A stretch of DNA of 64,000 bases from Streptacidiphilus jeojiense (GTDB taxonomy: Bacteria > Actinomycetota > Actinomycetes > Streptomycetales > Streptomycetaceae). The position numbers and the translations under genes are program-made. A model generated the notes under the pieces. It was not told the origin of the DNA. It did not search any database and worked only from the letters and a program-made list of their open reading frames with translations. Below, one piece after another: positions 52,009 to 60,936 of the stretch (position 1 is the stretch's first letter; the number at the start of each line of letters is the position of its first letter). The stretch covers positions 119,078 to 183,077 of the forward strand of contig NZ_JOEH01000012.1 in the NCBI RefSeq assembly GCF_000719095.1, written 5' to 3'.

Positions 52009-53281
52009 GCGCCGCATCGCCGTAATCGGTGGCTCGGTGACACTGCTTCAGTTGGCCATGCTGTCATTGGCCAACCTGGCAGCCGCAGCCCCGGCCTCCC
52101 CGTCTCCGTCGGCGACCCCCAAGAACTGCAGTGGCCTGGTCGGGCTGGGCAAGTCACTGTGCGAGAACCAGAACTCCAACACCTCCCCGCTCCCCAGCAC
52201 CTCCACGCTGGACCCGTTGCAGTCGCTGGCGAACGGGTGTTCCACCGCCGCCGCATGGGTGGTGCGGAAGCTCTCGGACGGGATCAACTCGACCACCAAT
52301 GTCGACTTCACCAACCCGACCTTCCTGAAGCAGTACGCCGTGGTCTTCGCCGCCTCCACCTTCCTGACGCTGATCTTCTGGCTCCTCGCCGTGGCCAAGC
52401 GGGCCGTCCGCGGTGTGCCGATCTACACGGCGATAGGAGAGGCCGTCGGCTTCCTCTGGCTGACCGTGATCGCCTCCGCGTTCACCCCGCTCGTCCTCTA
52501 CACCGTCGTCAGCGCCACCGACGGGATCACCGCCGCCATCGCGTCGGGGACCAAGACCGACACCACCAACTACCTGGGCACCTTCGCCGACACCCTCACC
52601 GGAGGGAACCTCGGTGGCGGCCCGATCATCCAGGTCCTGGTCTCCCTGGTGGCGATCCTCGCCGCCGCCGTGCTGTGGCTGGAGATGCTGATCCGGGCCG
52701 CGATGCTCTACGTCGGCGCGCTCCTCGGCACCGCCGTCTACGCGGGCCTGGTGGACCGTCAGCTGTGGAAGCACGTACGCCGCTGGGCCGGGCTGATGGT
52801 CGCGGTGGACCTGATCAAACCCGTGATCGTGATCATCCTGGGCCTCGCCGGAGCCATCGCCTCCAACGCCGGGGCGAACGACGCCTTCTCCACCGTCCTC
52901 GCCGGACTGGCGATCCTCGCCCTCTCGATCTTCGCCAGCACCGCGATCTACCGCTTCGTACCGGGCTTCGGCGACGACATGGCGGCGATGCGCCAGGCCC
53001 GCGCCTCCGCGGTGAGCGCGGGCTCGGCCGTGGTGAACGGTCCCGCGAACTTCATGAAGCAGGGCATCAACACCCACGCCGGACGCGAGTCCGAACAGGG
53101 CGGCGGCGGCCGCGGCGGCGGCGCGGGCGGCGGCAGCGTCACACCGGGCATCGCCGCGCACGGCTCACGAGGCCCCCGGGGCGGCGCAGCCGCGCCCCCG
53201 GCACAGAACAACGGGGGCGTGTCCGACCGCGCCCCCGCAGGTACGGGTAACAGCACCATGAGCAAGGGGGCGCGGCCGTGA
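51998..53281 (+). CDS. Polytopic membrane protein (VirB6/TrbL-like)
   Basis: The 427-residue protein has a signal-like N-terminus (RRIAVIGGSVTLLQLAMLSL, then AAAAP), a Cys-containing extracellular loop (KNCSGLVGLGKSLCENQ), and about six helices (FLTLIFWLLAVAK; FLWLTVIASAFTPLVLYTVV; VSLVAILAAAVLWLEMLIRA; IKPVIVIILGLAGAIA; LAILALSIFASTAIYRF). It ends in a Gly/Arg-rich cytoplasmic tail. This resembles VirB6/TrbL channel subunits. The next gene starts at GTGA overlapping its stop. Confidence 0.7.
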   Translation: MPGKRRIAVIGGSVTLLQLAMLSLANLAAAAPASPSPSATPKNCSGLVGLGKSLCENQNSNTSPLPSTSTLDPLQSLANGCSTAAAWVVRKLSDGINSTTNVDFTNPTFLKQYAVVFAASTFLTLIFWLLAVAKRAVRGVPIYTAIGEAVGFLWLTVIASAFTPLVLYTVVSATDGITAAIASGTKTDTTNYLGTFADTLTGGNLGGGPIIQVLVSLVAILAAAVLWLEMLIRAAMLYVGALLGTAVYAGLVDRQLWKHVRRWAGLMVAVDLIKPVIVIILGLAGAIASNAGANDAFSTVLAGLAILALSIFASTAIYRFVPGFGDDMAAMRQARASAVSAGSAVVNGPANFMKQGINTHAGRESEQGGGGRGGGAGGGSVTPGIAAHGSRGPRGGAAAPPAQNNGGVSDRAPAGTGNSTMSKGARP

Positions 53282-54822
53282 CCACCCAGCCAGTCGGTGG
53301 CTACCGACGCACCTACCTGATCGGCAAGGCCAAACCGAACGCCCTGATCGGGAAGAACCGGGAGACCGGCGAGGTCTTCCTGATCATCTTCGGGGCGTTC
53401 CTGGGGATGATGTGGGGGCTGCTGTTCACCTCCTTCCTCCCGCTGCGGCTGATCGGCCTGGTCGCCTTCCCGCTGATGGCCTTCGCCGTCGTCTACCTGC
53501 CCTACCGCAAGCGGACCATCTACAAGTGGGCCGAGATCAACCGCAGCTACCGCCGCACCGTCCGCTCCTCGGCCATGGCCACCTACCGGTCCGGGGTGAT
53601 GGAGGCCGGCACCAAGCTGGACGGCCGGGAGGTCGAGATCGGGCCGCCGCCCGGGATCGGACGGATCCGCTGGCTCGCCGCGCCGTTCGGCCCGGACGAG
53701 GTGACCGTGCTGCTGCACCTCACCCGGAAGACCGTCACCGCGGCGATCGAGATCGAGGGACCGGGCGTCGGCCTGCGCGACTCCGAGGACCAGGAGGCCC
53801 TGGTCGAGCGCTTCGGGACGCTGCTGAAGCACGTCGCCAACGGCGACGGCTTCGTGACCCGGCTCCAGGTGCTGGCGCGCACCCTGCCCGCCGACCCGGA
53901 CGCGCACGCCAAGGACGTCGCCCGGCGCGGCGACCCGGACTCGCCGCAGTGGCTGAAGGAGTCCTACGACCAGTTGCAGTCGATGGTCTCCACCTCCTCC
54001 GAGCAGCACCGCGCCTACCTGGTCGCCTGCATGCCGTACACCAGGGAGCTGGCCGCCGAGGCCCACGCCATCGGCCGGACCGCGCACATAAGGGCACGCG
54101 GCGACGAGGGCCTGGCCGCGGTGATGGCCCGTGAGCTGACCGACATCTGCGCCCGGCTGGCCGAGGCCGACATCCGGGTCCGGCAGCCGCTGGGCCAGGC
54201 CCGGCTGGCGTCCCTGCTGCACTCCATGTACGACCCGGACCACCAGATCGACCACATCCAGGCGATGTCCCGGCGCAACGCCTGGCCGGCCGAGCTGGAC
54301 GCCACCGACGCCAACTTCCTCCAGGCCAAGACCCGCGAGTCCGGTACCCGCGAGCCCTGGTGCCACGCCACGGCGTGGGTGAAGGAGTGGCCGCTGACCC
54401 CGGTCGGCGTGAACTTCCTGGCCCCGCTGCTGGTGCACACCCCGGACGTGATCCGCACCGTCGCGGTCACCATGGACCTGGAGCCCACCGACGTCGCCAT
54501 CGAGCGGATGCTGACCGAGAAGACCAACGACGACGCCGAGGCCAGCCGCCAGGCGAAGATGAACCGCACCGTCGACCCGCGCGACGCGGCCCACAGCGGC
54601 CGGGTCGACCAGCGCGGCGAGGACCTCGCCTCCGGCGCGGCGGGCGTGAACCTGGTCGGCTACATCACGGTGAGCTCCCGCACGCCGGAGGCGCTCGCCC
54701 GGGACAAGCGGACGATCCGCGCCTCCGCCGGCAAGAGCTACCTCAAGCTGGAGTGGTGCGACCGGGAGCACCACCGGGCCTTCGTCAACACCCTCCCGTT
54801 CGCCACCGGCATCCGCCGCTGA
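53278..54822 (+). CDS. SCO6880-like protein (PrgI/VirB3 plus VirB4 N-terminal-like)
   Basis: The 514-residue protein has two close transmembrane helices at residues about 40-75 (EVFLIIFGAFLGMMWGLLF, LIGLVAFPLMAFAVVYLPY), as in PrgI/TcpE, then a ~430-residue cytoplasmic domain resembling the N-terminal, non-ATPase half of VirB4/TraC proteins (RWLAAPFGPDEVTVLLHLTR, RQPLGQARLASLLHSMYDPD). I infer that it supplies the VirB4 N-domain that the following ATPase lacks. It starts at GTG overlapping the previous stop. Confidence 0.7.
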   Translation: MTTQPVGGYRRTYLIGKAKPNALIGKNRETGEVFLIIFGAFLGMMWGLLFTSFLPLRLIGLVAFPLMAFAVVYLPYRKRTIYKWAEINRSYRRTVRSSAMATYRSGVMEAGTKLDGREVEIGPPPGIGRIRWLAAPFGPDEVTVLLHLTRKTVTAAIEIEGPGVGLRDSEDQEALVERFGTLLKHVANGDGFVTRLQVLARTLPADPDAHAKDVARRGDPDSPQWLKESYDQLQSMVSTSSEQHRAYLVACMPYTRELAAEAHAIGRTAHIRARGDEGLAAVMARELTDICARLAEADIRVRQPLGQARLASLLHSMYDPDHQIDHIQAMSRRNAWPAELDATDANFLQAKTRESGTREPWCHATAWVKEWPLTPVGVNFLAPLLVHTPDVIRTVAVTMDLEPTDVAIERMLTEKTNDDAEASRQAKMNRTVDPRDAAHSGRVDQRGEDLASGAAGVNLVGYITVSSRTPEALARDKRTIRASAGKSYLKLEWCDREHHRAFVNTLPFATGIRR

Positions 54823-54909
54823 CCCCGTCCCGCGAACCCCGCAGACCCACGAGCCAGCAGTCCCGCGAACCCGTAGTCCCCCGATCCCCGCAGACCCTGG
54901 AGGCATTGC

Positions 54910-56265
54910 ATGGCAGCACCTGTGGGCGGCCTGACCGACGCCTTCACCAGTTTCCTGTTCGGCAAGATGGAGACCACCCGGCTCCCGGTCCGCACCTCCA
55001 CCGGCCAGGCCCAGGCGGTCTACCTGCCGACGGCCGCGCCCGGGCTCGGCGACTCAGGGGTGATCATCGGCCGGGAGGTCTACAGCGGCAAGGGCTACGT
55101 CTACGACCCCTTCCAGCTGTACGGGCAACAGCTGCCGGCCCCGCACTGGCTGGTGCTCGGCGAGTCCGGCAACGGCAAGTCGGCGCTGGAGAAGACCTAC
55201 GTACTGCGCCAACTGCGGTTCCGCGACCGCCAGGTGGTGGTGCTGGACGCGCAGGGCGAGGACGGCGTCGGCGAGTGGAACCTGATCGCCCGGGCGCTGG
55301 GGATAACGCCGGTGCGCCTCGACCCGCAGGCGGCCCTCAACGGCGGGGTGAAGCTCAATCCGCTGGACCCGGCGATCACCCTCACCGGCCAGCTGGCACT
55401 GCTGCGCACCATCATCGAGGTGGCGATGGGCCGCGGCCTGGACGAGCGGGCCGGCTTCGCGCTGAAGGCCGCGCACGCCCACGTCATCGCCACCAGGACC
55501 GAGCGCCAGCCGATCCTCGGCGACATCATCGACACGCTGCGCTCCCCCAACACCGACTCCGTGGACGCACTGGGCGTCTCCCTGGAGGACATCCAGACCT
55601 GGGGCCTGGACGTCGCCCTGGTCCTGGACCGGCTGGTCGACGGCGACCTGCGCGGCATGTTCGACGGGCCGACCACCACCGACATCGACCTCGACGCCCC
55701 GCTGATCGTCTTCGACCTGTCGCACATCGACCGCAACTCCATCGCCATGCCGATCCTGATGGCGATCGTCGGCGTCTGGCTGGAGCACACCTGGCTGCGC
55801 CCCGACCGGAAGAAGCGCATCTTCCTGGTCGAGGAGGCCTGGCACATCATCAACTCGCCCTTCGTGGCCCAGCTGTTCCAGCGGCTGCTGAAGTTCGGAC
55901 GGCGGCTGGGCCTGTCGTTCGTGGCGGTGGTGCACCACCTCTCCGACGTGATGGACGGCGCGGCCGCCAAGGAGGCGTCGGCGATCCTGAAGATGGCCTC
56001 GACCAGGACCATCTACATGCAGAAGGCCGACGAGGCACGCGCCACCGGACGGGTGCTGGGCCTGCCGCGCTGGGCGGTGGAGATCATCCCCACGCTGTCG
56101 CCCGGTATCGCGGTGTGGGACGTCAACGGCAACGTCCAGGTGGTGAAGCACCTGATCACCGAGCACGAGAGACCGCTCGTCTTCACCGACCGCGCGATGA
56201 CGGAGGACGCCATCATCGAACGCACCCGGGCTTCCAAACAGCTCGCGGACGACCCGGCGGCATGA
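54910..56265 (+). CDS. VirB4/TraC-type ATPase
   Basis: The 451-residue ATPase has Walker A GESGNGKS (residues 84-91), a motif AQGEDGVGEWNLIARALG, and a Walker B-like IFLVEEAWHIINSPF with Glu in the first acidic position. The C-terminal LSFVAVVHHLSDVMDG and FLHA-like sections match the HerA/VirB4 class that energises type IV secretion and conjugation. Its N-terminal domain is short; the preceding gene may provide it. The stop overlaps the next ATG (ATGA). It begins after a strong GGAGG. Confidence 0.85.
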   Translation: MAAPVGGLTDAFTSFLFGKMETTRLPVRTSTGQAQAVYLPTAAPGLGDSGVIIGREVYSGKGYVYDPFQLYGQQLPAPHWLVLGESGNGKSALEKTYVLRQLRFRDRQVVVLDAQGEDGVGEWNLIARALGITPVRLDPQAALNGGVKLNPLDPAITLTGQLALLRTIIEVAMGRGLDERAGFALKAAHAHVIATRTERQPILGDIIDTLRSPNTDSVDALGVSLEDIQTWGLDVALVLDRLVDGDLRGMFDGPTTTDIDLDAPLIVFDLSHIDRNSIAMPILMAIVGVWLEHTWLRPDRKKRIFLVEEAWHIINSPFVAQLFQRLLKFGRRLGLSFVAVVHHLSDVMDGAAAKEASAILKMASTRTIYMQKADEARATGRVLGLPRWAVEIIPTLSPGIAVWDVNGNVQVVKHLITEHERPLVFTDRAMTEDAIIERTRASKQLADDPAA

Positions 56266-58166
56266 TGTCGTCGATGCAGCCGGGCGGCCGGGGGCGGCCG
56301 GGGGACGGAAGGAGCTGGGACGGCAGCAGCGGCGCCGGCGTACCGCCGCGCAGGGGCATACCGGACGGAGCCATCGTCGGGGTACTGGCGACGCTGCTCG
56401 GCACCACCACCCTGGTGTGGCTGTCCACGGCCCTGGGCGCCCTGGTGACCCATGGTCACCTGCCGCATCCGCTGCCGTTCGCCGGGACGCCGACGGCGAT
56501 CCGGAACCTGGCCACCCAGCCGAACAGCATGGGCGCGGCCTGGCCCGGCACGCCGGTGCCGCAGCTGCCGTCGCCGACGGCCTTCTGGAGCACCTTCTTC
56601 GTCCTGCTGGCACTGCTGATCGCGCTGGCGCTGACGATACTGACGGCGTGGATGCGGCTGCGCAGCGCGCGGCAGGCGCACCGGGTGCAGGAGCCGTACC
56701 GGCAGCAGGAGCCGTACCGGGCGGAGGAGTCCTATCCGGCGGCGGGGCCCGCACGGACGGGTGCCGCGACGACGGCGCCCGCTGCGATGCCCACGCCCGC
56801 TCCGGTGCCCGAGCCCCGGACCGCGCCACCGCTCGCCGGGCCCGTCACCGGCTCCGCCCCCGTCTCCATCCACAAGACCGCCGGCGGGCCTCCCCCTGCC
56901 GCCGCTCCGGCTCCGGCCCCGGCCCCGGCCTCCCGGGCCTTCGCCTTCCCCGCGGGCATGACCGCGCTGCTGGTGCCGGACGTCGGAGCCGCCCCGTACC
57001 GGCGCCGGCTGCTGCAGCGGGCCGTGGAGACCGCGACCGGGGCGGTCCTCGTCGTCACCGACGACCTCGCGCTCTGGGAGGCCCGTCCCGCGCACCGGGA
57101 CGCCCGCCTCTACGACCCGCTGCGACTGGTCGACGCCCTCGACGACCCCGACGCCCGGGTCCGCTGGGCCCCGCACGACCACTGTGACGACCCCTCGGTC
57201 GCCTCCGCCCGGGCCCGTGCGCTGCTTGCCCCGACAGCCCGCGGCGACGGCTCCACCAGCTCCTCCAGCGCCTCGCACGAGCGCGGCATCCAGGAGACCG
57301 CGCAGACGGTGCTCCGCTGCTGGCTGCACGCTGCCGCGCTGGACGGGCGCCCGTTCCGGCACATCCAGCGCTGGGCCTCCGGCACCAACCGCCAGGAGGC
57401 GCTGGGCATCCTGCGCAACGCCGACCCGCACACCGCCGCTGACGGCTGGGACGGCGAACTGCAGACGGTGCTCACCCACTCGACCGAGCTGCGCGACTCC
57501 GCGCTGCAACGCATCGGCGGCGCACTGGAATCGCTGTCCGAACTCCAGGTGCAGCAGGCCTGCGCGCCCTCAGCCTCTTCCTCGGCAACTGACAGTCTTG
57601 ATGTGGAGTCAGTCCTGCGCCATCGGGGAACGCTCTACGTACTGGGTCGCGCCACCGAGACCAGGGTCGGCAGTAACGGTTCCGCACAGCGCAGCGTGAT
57701 GCCCCTGCTGAGCGCGCTCGTGGAAGACGTGGTCGAGCGCGGCCGGCGCATGGCCGTACGGTCATCCTCCGGTCGGCTCGACCCACCACTGCTCTGCCTG
57801 CTGGACAACGCGGCCGCAGTCGCGCCCTTCCCGGGCCTGCCCGAACTGATGGCCCGCGGCGGCCCGCTCGGCCTGGCCGGGGTCGCCGTCTTCCGCTCCC
57901 CCGAACAGGCCCGGCTGCGCTGGGACGAGCGCGCCGTCCACAGCCTGTGGACAAGCGCGGACGCCCGCGCCGTGCTCGGCCCGCTGCCGGCCCCCGGCAT
58001 CGACGGCCTGCTGACCGCGCTGGGGTCCGGCCCGGCGGAGACCGAGTCCGCGACCGCCCCCGGGGCCCTGGACAAGGGCGAACTGCTGCTGCTCGCGGAC
58101 CGGAAGGCCGCACAACGCTTCCGCATCGAAGGTTCGTCGACGGAAGGCGCTCCCGTACGCTCGTGA
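56262..58166 (+). CDS. VirD4/TraG-like coupling-protein homologue with decayed NTPase motifs
   Basis: The 634-residue protein has two N-terminal helices (about 36-62 and 106-132), a Pro/Ala linker to about 235, and a cytoplasmic domain with the layout of actinobacterial VirD4-like proteins (ALWEARPAHRDARLYDPLRL; ETAQTVLRCWLHAAALDGRP; DARAVLGPL). The glycine-rich P-loop expected near residue 240 is absent, and the Walker B equivalent reads LLCLLDNAAAVAPFPGLPEL with Asn where Glu is expected. It is therefore probably a pseudo-ATPase. It overlaps the VirB4-like gene by 4 bp. Confidence 0.75.
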   Translation: MMSSMQPGGRGRPGDGRSWDGSSGAGVPPRRGIPDGAIVGVLATLLGTTTLVWLSTALGALVTHGHLPHPLPFAGTPTAIRNLATQPNSMGAAWPGTPVPQLPSPTAFWSTFFVLLALLIALALTILTAWMRLRSARQAHRVQEPYRQQEPYRAEESYPAAGPARTGAATTAPAAMPTPAPVPEPRTAPPLAGPVTGSAPVSIHKTAGGPPPAAAPAPAPAPASRAFAFPAGMTALLVPDVGAAPYRRRLLQRAVETATGAVLVVTDDLALWEARPAHRDARLYDPLRLVDALDDPDARVRWAPHDHCDDPSVASARARALLAPTARGDGSTSSSSASHERGIQETAQTVLRCWLHAAALDGRPFRHIQRWASGTNRQEALGILRNADPHTAADGWDGELQTVLTHSTELRDSALQRIGGALESLSELQVQQACAPSASSSATDSLDVESVLRHRGTLYVLGRATETRVGSNGSAQRSVMPLLSALVEDVVERGRRMAVRSSSGRLDPPLLCLLDNAAAVAPFPGLPELMARGGPLGLAGVAVFRSPEQARLRWDERAVHSLWTSADARAVLGPLPAPGIDGLLTALGSGPAETESATAPGALDKGELLLLADRKAAQRFRIEGSSTEGAPVRS

Positions 58167-58184
58167 CTCCACAGGAGCGAGCAC

Positions 58185-59453
58185 GTGAGAGAGAAGAGCA
58201 GCGGAGCGATGAGCGGCAACACGGGGTGGGGCGGTCCCGGCGGACCAGGTGGGCCCGGCGGCGGTCCCGGCGGGTGGGCCACGGGCGGCCGGCCACCCGG
58301 TGGTCCGGGCGGGCCCGGCTACCCCGGCTCTCCGGGCTATCCCGGCCATCCCGGCTATCCCGGCTGGGGTTACGTCCCGCTGCCGCCGCGTCCGCCCAAG
58401 CCGGGCGTGATACCGCTGCACCCGCTGTCCGTGGGGGAAATCTTCAGCGGGGTCTTCGGCACCCTGCGCCGCCACTTCCTGGCGGTCTACGTCCCGCTGC
58501 TGCTGACCGCCCTCGGCAGCGCCCTGCTGCTCGGCACACTGGCCGCCTTCGCCTACGGCCCGCTGCACAGCATCTACGACGCCGCCAGCGACAACTCCTC
58601 GTTCACCCCGAGCACCGGACAGGGCCTCACCATGGCCGGCTTCGGCGGCGGTGCCGTCCTCATCATCGCGCTCGGCGCCCTGGCCTGCTATCTGGTGGGC
58701 TCGACCACCAGCACCGCGGTGCTGCGCCATGCGGTCCTGGGACAGAAGGTGACGGTGCGCCAGGTGTGGCGGGAGTCGAGGCCGCACCTGTGGCGGGTGC
58801 TCGCGGTCTGCCTGCTGCTCGCCGGGGGCGTCCTGGCCGTACTGGTGGTGGCCGTCGGCCTGGCCGCGGCCATCGGCGCCGCCGCACAGAGCGGCGCGGC
58901 CTTCGGGGCGACGTTGCTGCTGTTCTGGCTGCCGGCGATGGTCGCGGTGCTGTACGTGACGGTGCGGCTGGTACTGGTGATCCCCGTCGTGGTGCTGGAG
59001 AACCAGCGGCCGGTCGCCGCCCTGCGTCGGGCCTGGAAGCTCAACGGCGGAGCCTGGTGGCGGAGCCTCGGCATCCCCTACCTGGTCAGCCTGGTGGGCT
59101 CGGTCGTCGGTCAGCTCATCCTGATCCCCGCCGTGGTGATCGGCTCGCTGCCGGTGTTCGACCAGCTCTCGCGGACCCCCGACACCGCCGCCACGCCGCA
59201 CATCGGCTTCGGCGCGGTGGCGTTCTTCTACCTGACGGCGGCAGCCGGCGGCGCGCTCGTCACGGTGCTCGCGATGCCGCTGACGCCGCTCACCAACGGC
59301 CTGCTGTACCTGGACCGCCGGATCCGCAGGGAGAGCCTGGACCTCGCGCTGGCCGAGCAGGCCGGTGTGCAACTGCATCCGGTGCAGGACGTACAGGGCC
59401 CGGACCAGGGGCAGGGGCGGGAAGAGGGACAGGGACCGACTCAGGAACCGTAG
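58185..59453 (+). CDS. Gly/Pro-rich protein with polytopic membrane domain (GPDPase_memb-like)
   Basis: The 422-residue protein has a collagen-like Gly/Pro tail (first ~65 residues, GGPGGPGG and GYPGSPGYPG units), then about six to eight helices with HPLSVGEIFSGVFGTLRRHF and VLENQRPVAALRRAWKLNGG, typical of DUF7544 or glycerophosphodiester-phosphodiesterase membrane-domain-like proteins. There is no catalytic domain. It starts at GTG with AGGAG eight bases upstream and is 18 bp after the VirD4-like gene, so it is the last member of the operon. Confidence 0.78.
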   Translation: MREKSSGAMSGNTGWGGPGGPGGPGGGPGGWATGGRPPGGPGGPGYPGSPGYPGHPGYPGWGYVPLPPRPPKPGVIPLHPLSVGEIFSGVFGTLRRHFLAVYVPLLLTALGSALLLGTLAAFAYGPLHSIYDAASDNSSFTPSTGQGLTMAGFGGGAVLIIALGALACYLVGSTTSTAVLRHAVLGQKVTVRQVWRESRPHLWRVLAVCLLLAGGVLAVLVVAVGLAAAIGAAAQSGAAFGATLLLFWLPAMVAVLYVTVRLVLVIPVVVLENQRPVAALRRAWKLNGGAWWRSLGIPYLVSLVGSVVGQLILIPAVVIGSLPVFDQLSRTPDTAATPHIGFGAVAFFYLTAAAGGALVTVLAMPLTPLTNGLLYLDRRIRRESLDLALAEQAGVQLHPVQDVQGPDQGQGREEGQGPTQEP

Positions 59454-59614
59454 TGAGCTGCGGAAATGACGTCCGGACCTGAGCCGCGTATGACAAATGT
59501 ACTGCTCAGGTCGGGATGTGCGGCTCTGCTGCAGCGCCCCTCATCCGGGCCAGGATGATCCATGTCGGCAGGGAGCCGGCGGATCGACGGAACGACCCAG
59601 GGGGCGGACACACC

Positions 59615-60133
59615 ATGAGCATCAGCATCTCCGACAGGTTCAGCAAGAAGACCGTCTCGGTGGAGGAGCAGACCGCCAAGGCCGAGGCGAAGGCGCAGGC
59701 CGATGCCGAGGCGCTGAAGAACCTGAAGCCGCTGCCTGTCTGGTTCTTCGGCTTCGAGGGCCTGATGGGTGGCGCCTACGACATCCTGAAGACCAGCCCC
59801 GACGCCTGGACGGTGCTCGCCGCACTGGGCGCGGTGAACATGATCGTCGGGATCACGGTCCTGGGAAAGCGTCGCAAGCTGGTCAAGGCCATGCTGAAGA
59901 ACAGCCGCACCCGTGCCATCGCCATCGGGCTGATCGCGCTGCGGGCGGGAGCGCACCTGCTCCTCGGCCTCGCCGGAGCCCAGATCACCAGCGCCGCGGG
60001 CCACCTGACGATGGCTTTCCTGATGACCGCCGCGACCGTCACCCTGCTCTGGTTCGACCAGCGGATCAGCTTCCGGGCCCTGGGTCTGCTGCCGACCGCG
60101 CCTGCCACCCCGGCCGCCGCCGTCCAGCACTGA
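59615..60133 (+). CDS. Four-helix membrane protein, unknown function
   Basis: The 172-residue protein has a charged, Ala/Lys-rich amphipathic N-terminus (KAEAKAQADAEALKNLKPLP) and about four helices (AWTVLAALGAVNMIVGITVL; AIAIGLIALRAGAHLLLGLA; TMAFLMTAATVTLLWF). I do not recognise its family. It is separate from the preceding operon, with a 161-bp gap. Confidence 0.6.
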   Translation: MSISISDRFSKKTVSVEEQTAKAEAKAQADAEALKNLKPLPVWFFGFEGLMGGAYDILKTSPDAWTVLAALGAVNMIVGITVLGKRRKLVKAMLKNSRTRAIAIGLIALRAGAHLLLGLAGAQITSAAGHLTMAFLMTAATVTLLWFDQRISFRALGLLPTAPATPAAAVQH

Positions 60134-60166
60134 CCGGGAGCGGGTTGGGGCCAAGCCCCGCCCGAC

Positions 60167-60841
60167 TCAGGCCGAGCCGTCCTTCCCCTGGTCCTTCCCC
60201 TGATCCCGGCTCTGGTCCCGGTTCTGGGCGGCCTTGCTGCGGATCGTGCTCTTCTTCGCGCGATTGCCGCAGGCGCCCATCGAGCACCACCGGCGCTTTC
60301 CGGGACGGGAGTTGTCGACGAACAGCGCCCCGCAGGTCGGATCGGCACACTCCCTCACCCGCTCCATCGCCGGGGAGGTGACCAGGTCGACGGCGTCCCT
60401 CGCCACCAGCGACAGCGTGGCCGCGACCGGATCGGTGGCAATCCAGAGCAGAGCCCCCGACGGGTCGACGCGCGGCGTCGGAGCCGCGACGGCAGCCGCC
60501 CGGTTCACCAGCTCACGGGACAGGAAACTGGACGAGCTCACCCCGCCCGGGCTGCGTGCGGCGGAGATCAGCTCGTGGACCGCCTCCCGCAGGCTCCGCG
60601 CATCCCGCACCACGGTCGGATCGACCAGCTCGGCATCCAGCGCCAGCGCACAGGGGCCGCACTGCGTGATCCAGGCCACCAGGGCTGACACGTCGGGCAG
60701 TTCCTCGACGGAACCGATGGTGCCCCGGTACCGGAGCGTACGAATGAAGTCGAGCGAGAGCCTGCCCGCTCCCTCCCGGAAGCGGACCACCTCTGCCCCT
60801 CTGTCCGCTGCTTCCCCAGCTGCACGAGTAGTGACCGTCAT
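60167..60841 (-). CDS. CGNR zinc finger transcriptional regulator
   Basis: The 224-residue protein has the N-terminal ABATE (stress-sensing) domain (about residues 20-170) and a C-terminal CGNR zinc finger: CADPTCGALFVDNSRPGKRR then WCSMGACGNRAKK. It ends with a Gln/Lys/Asp repeat (DQSRDQGKDQGKDGSA). CGNR proteins are common repressors or activators in actinomycetes. The ATG at 60841 is used. It is divergent from the MFS gene at 60937, with twin operator-like repeats in the gap. Confidence 0.88.
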   Translation of the reverse strand: MTVTTRAAGEAADRGAEVVRFREGAGRLSLDFIRTLRYRGTIGSVEELPDVSALVAWITQCGPCALALDAELVDPTVVRDARSLREAVHELISAARSPGGVSSSSFLSRELVNRAAAVAAPTPRVDPSGALLWIATDPVAATLSLVARDAVDLVTSPAMERVRECADPTCGALFVDNSRPGKRRWCSMGACGNRAKKSTIRSKAAQNRDQSRDQGKDQGKDGSA

Positions 60842-60862
60842 GCGGAACACAGTACTGCGCGA

Positions 60863-60902
60863 ACCGGTTTAACTGGTAGCGTCGGGAACCGGTTTGACTG
60901 GT
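60863..60902. promoter_or_regulatory. Twin operator candidates between CGNR and MFS genes
   Basis: ACCGGTTTAACTGGT (60863-60877) and ACCGGTTTGACTGGT (60888-60902) are 25 bp apart and each is a near-perfect inverted repeat (ACCGGTT, one base, AACTGGT-like). They lie on the same face of the helix about 2.4 turns apart, between the divergent start codons. CGNR protein binding is inferred. Confidence 0.55.
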
Positions 60903-60936
60903 TCACCTGACCGCTGCCATCGAAGGGGGGACACAC

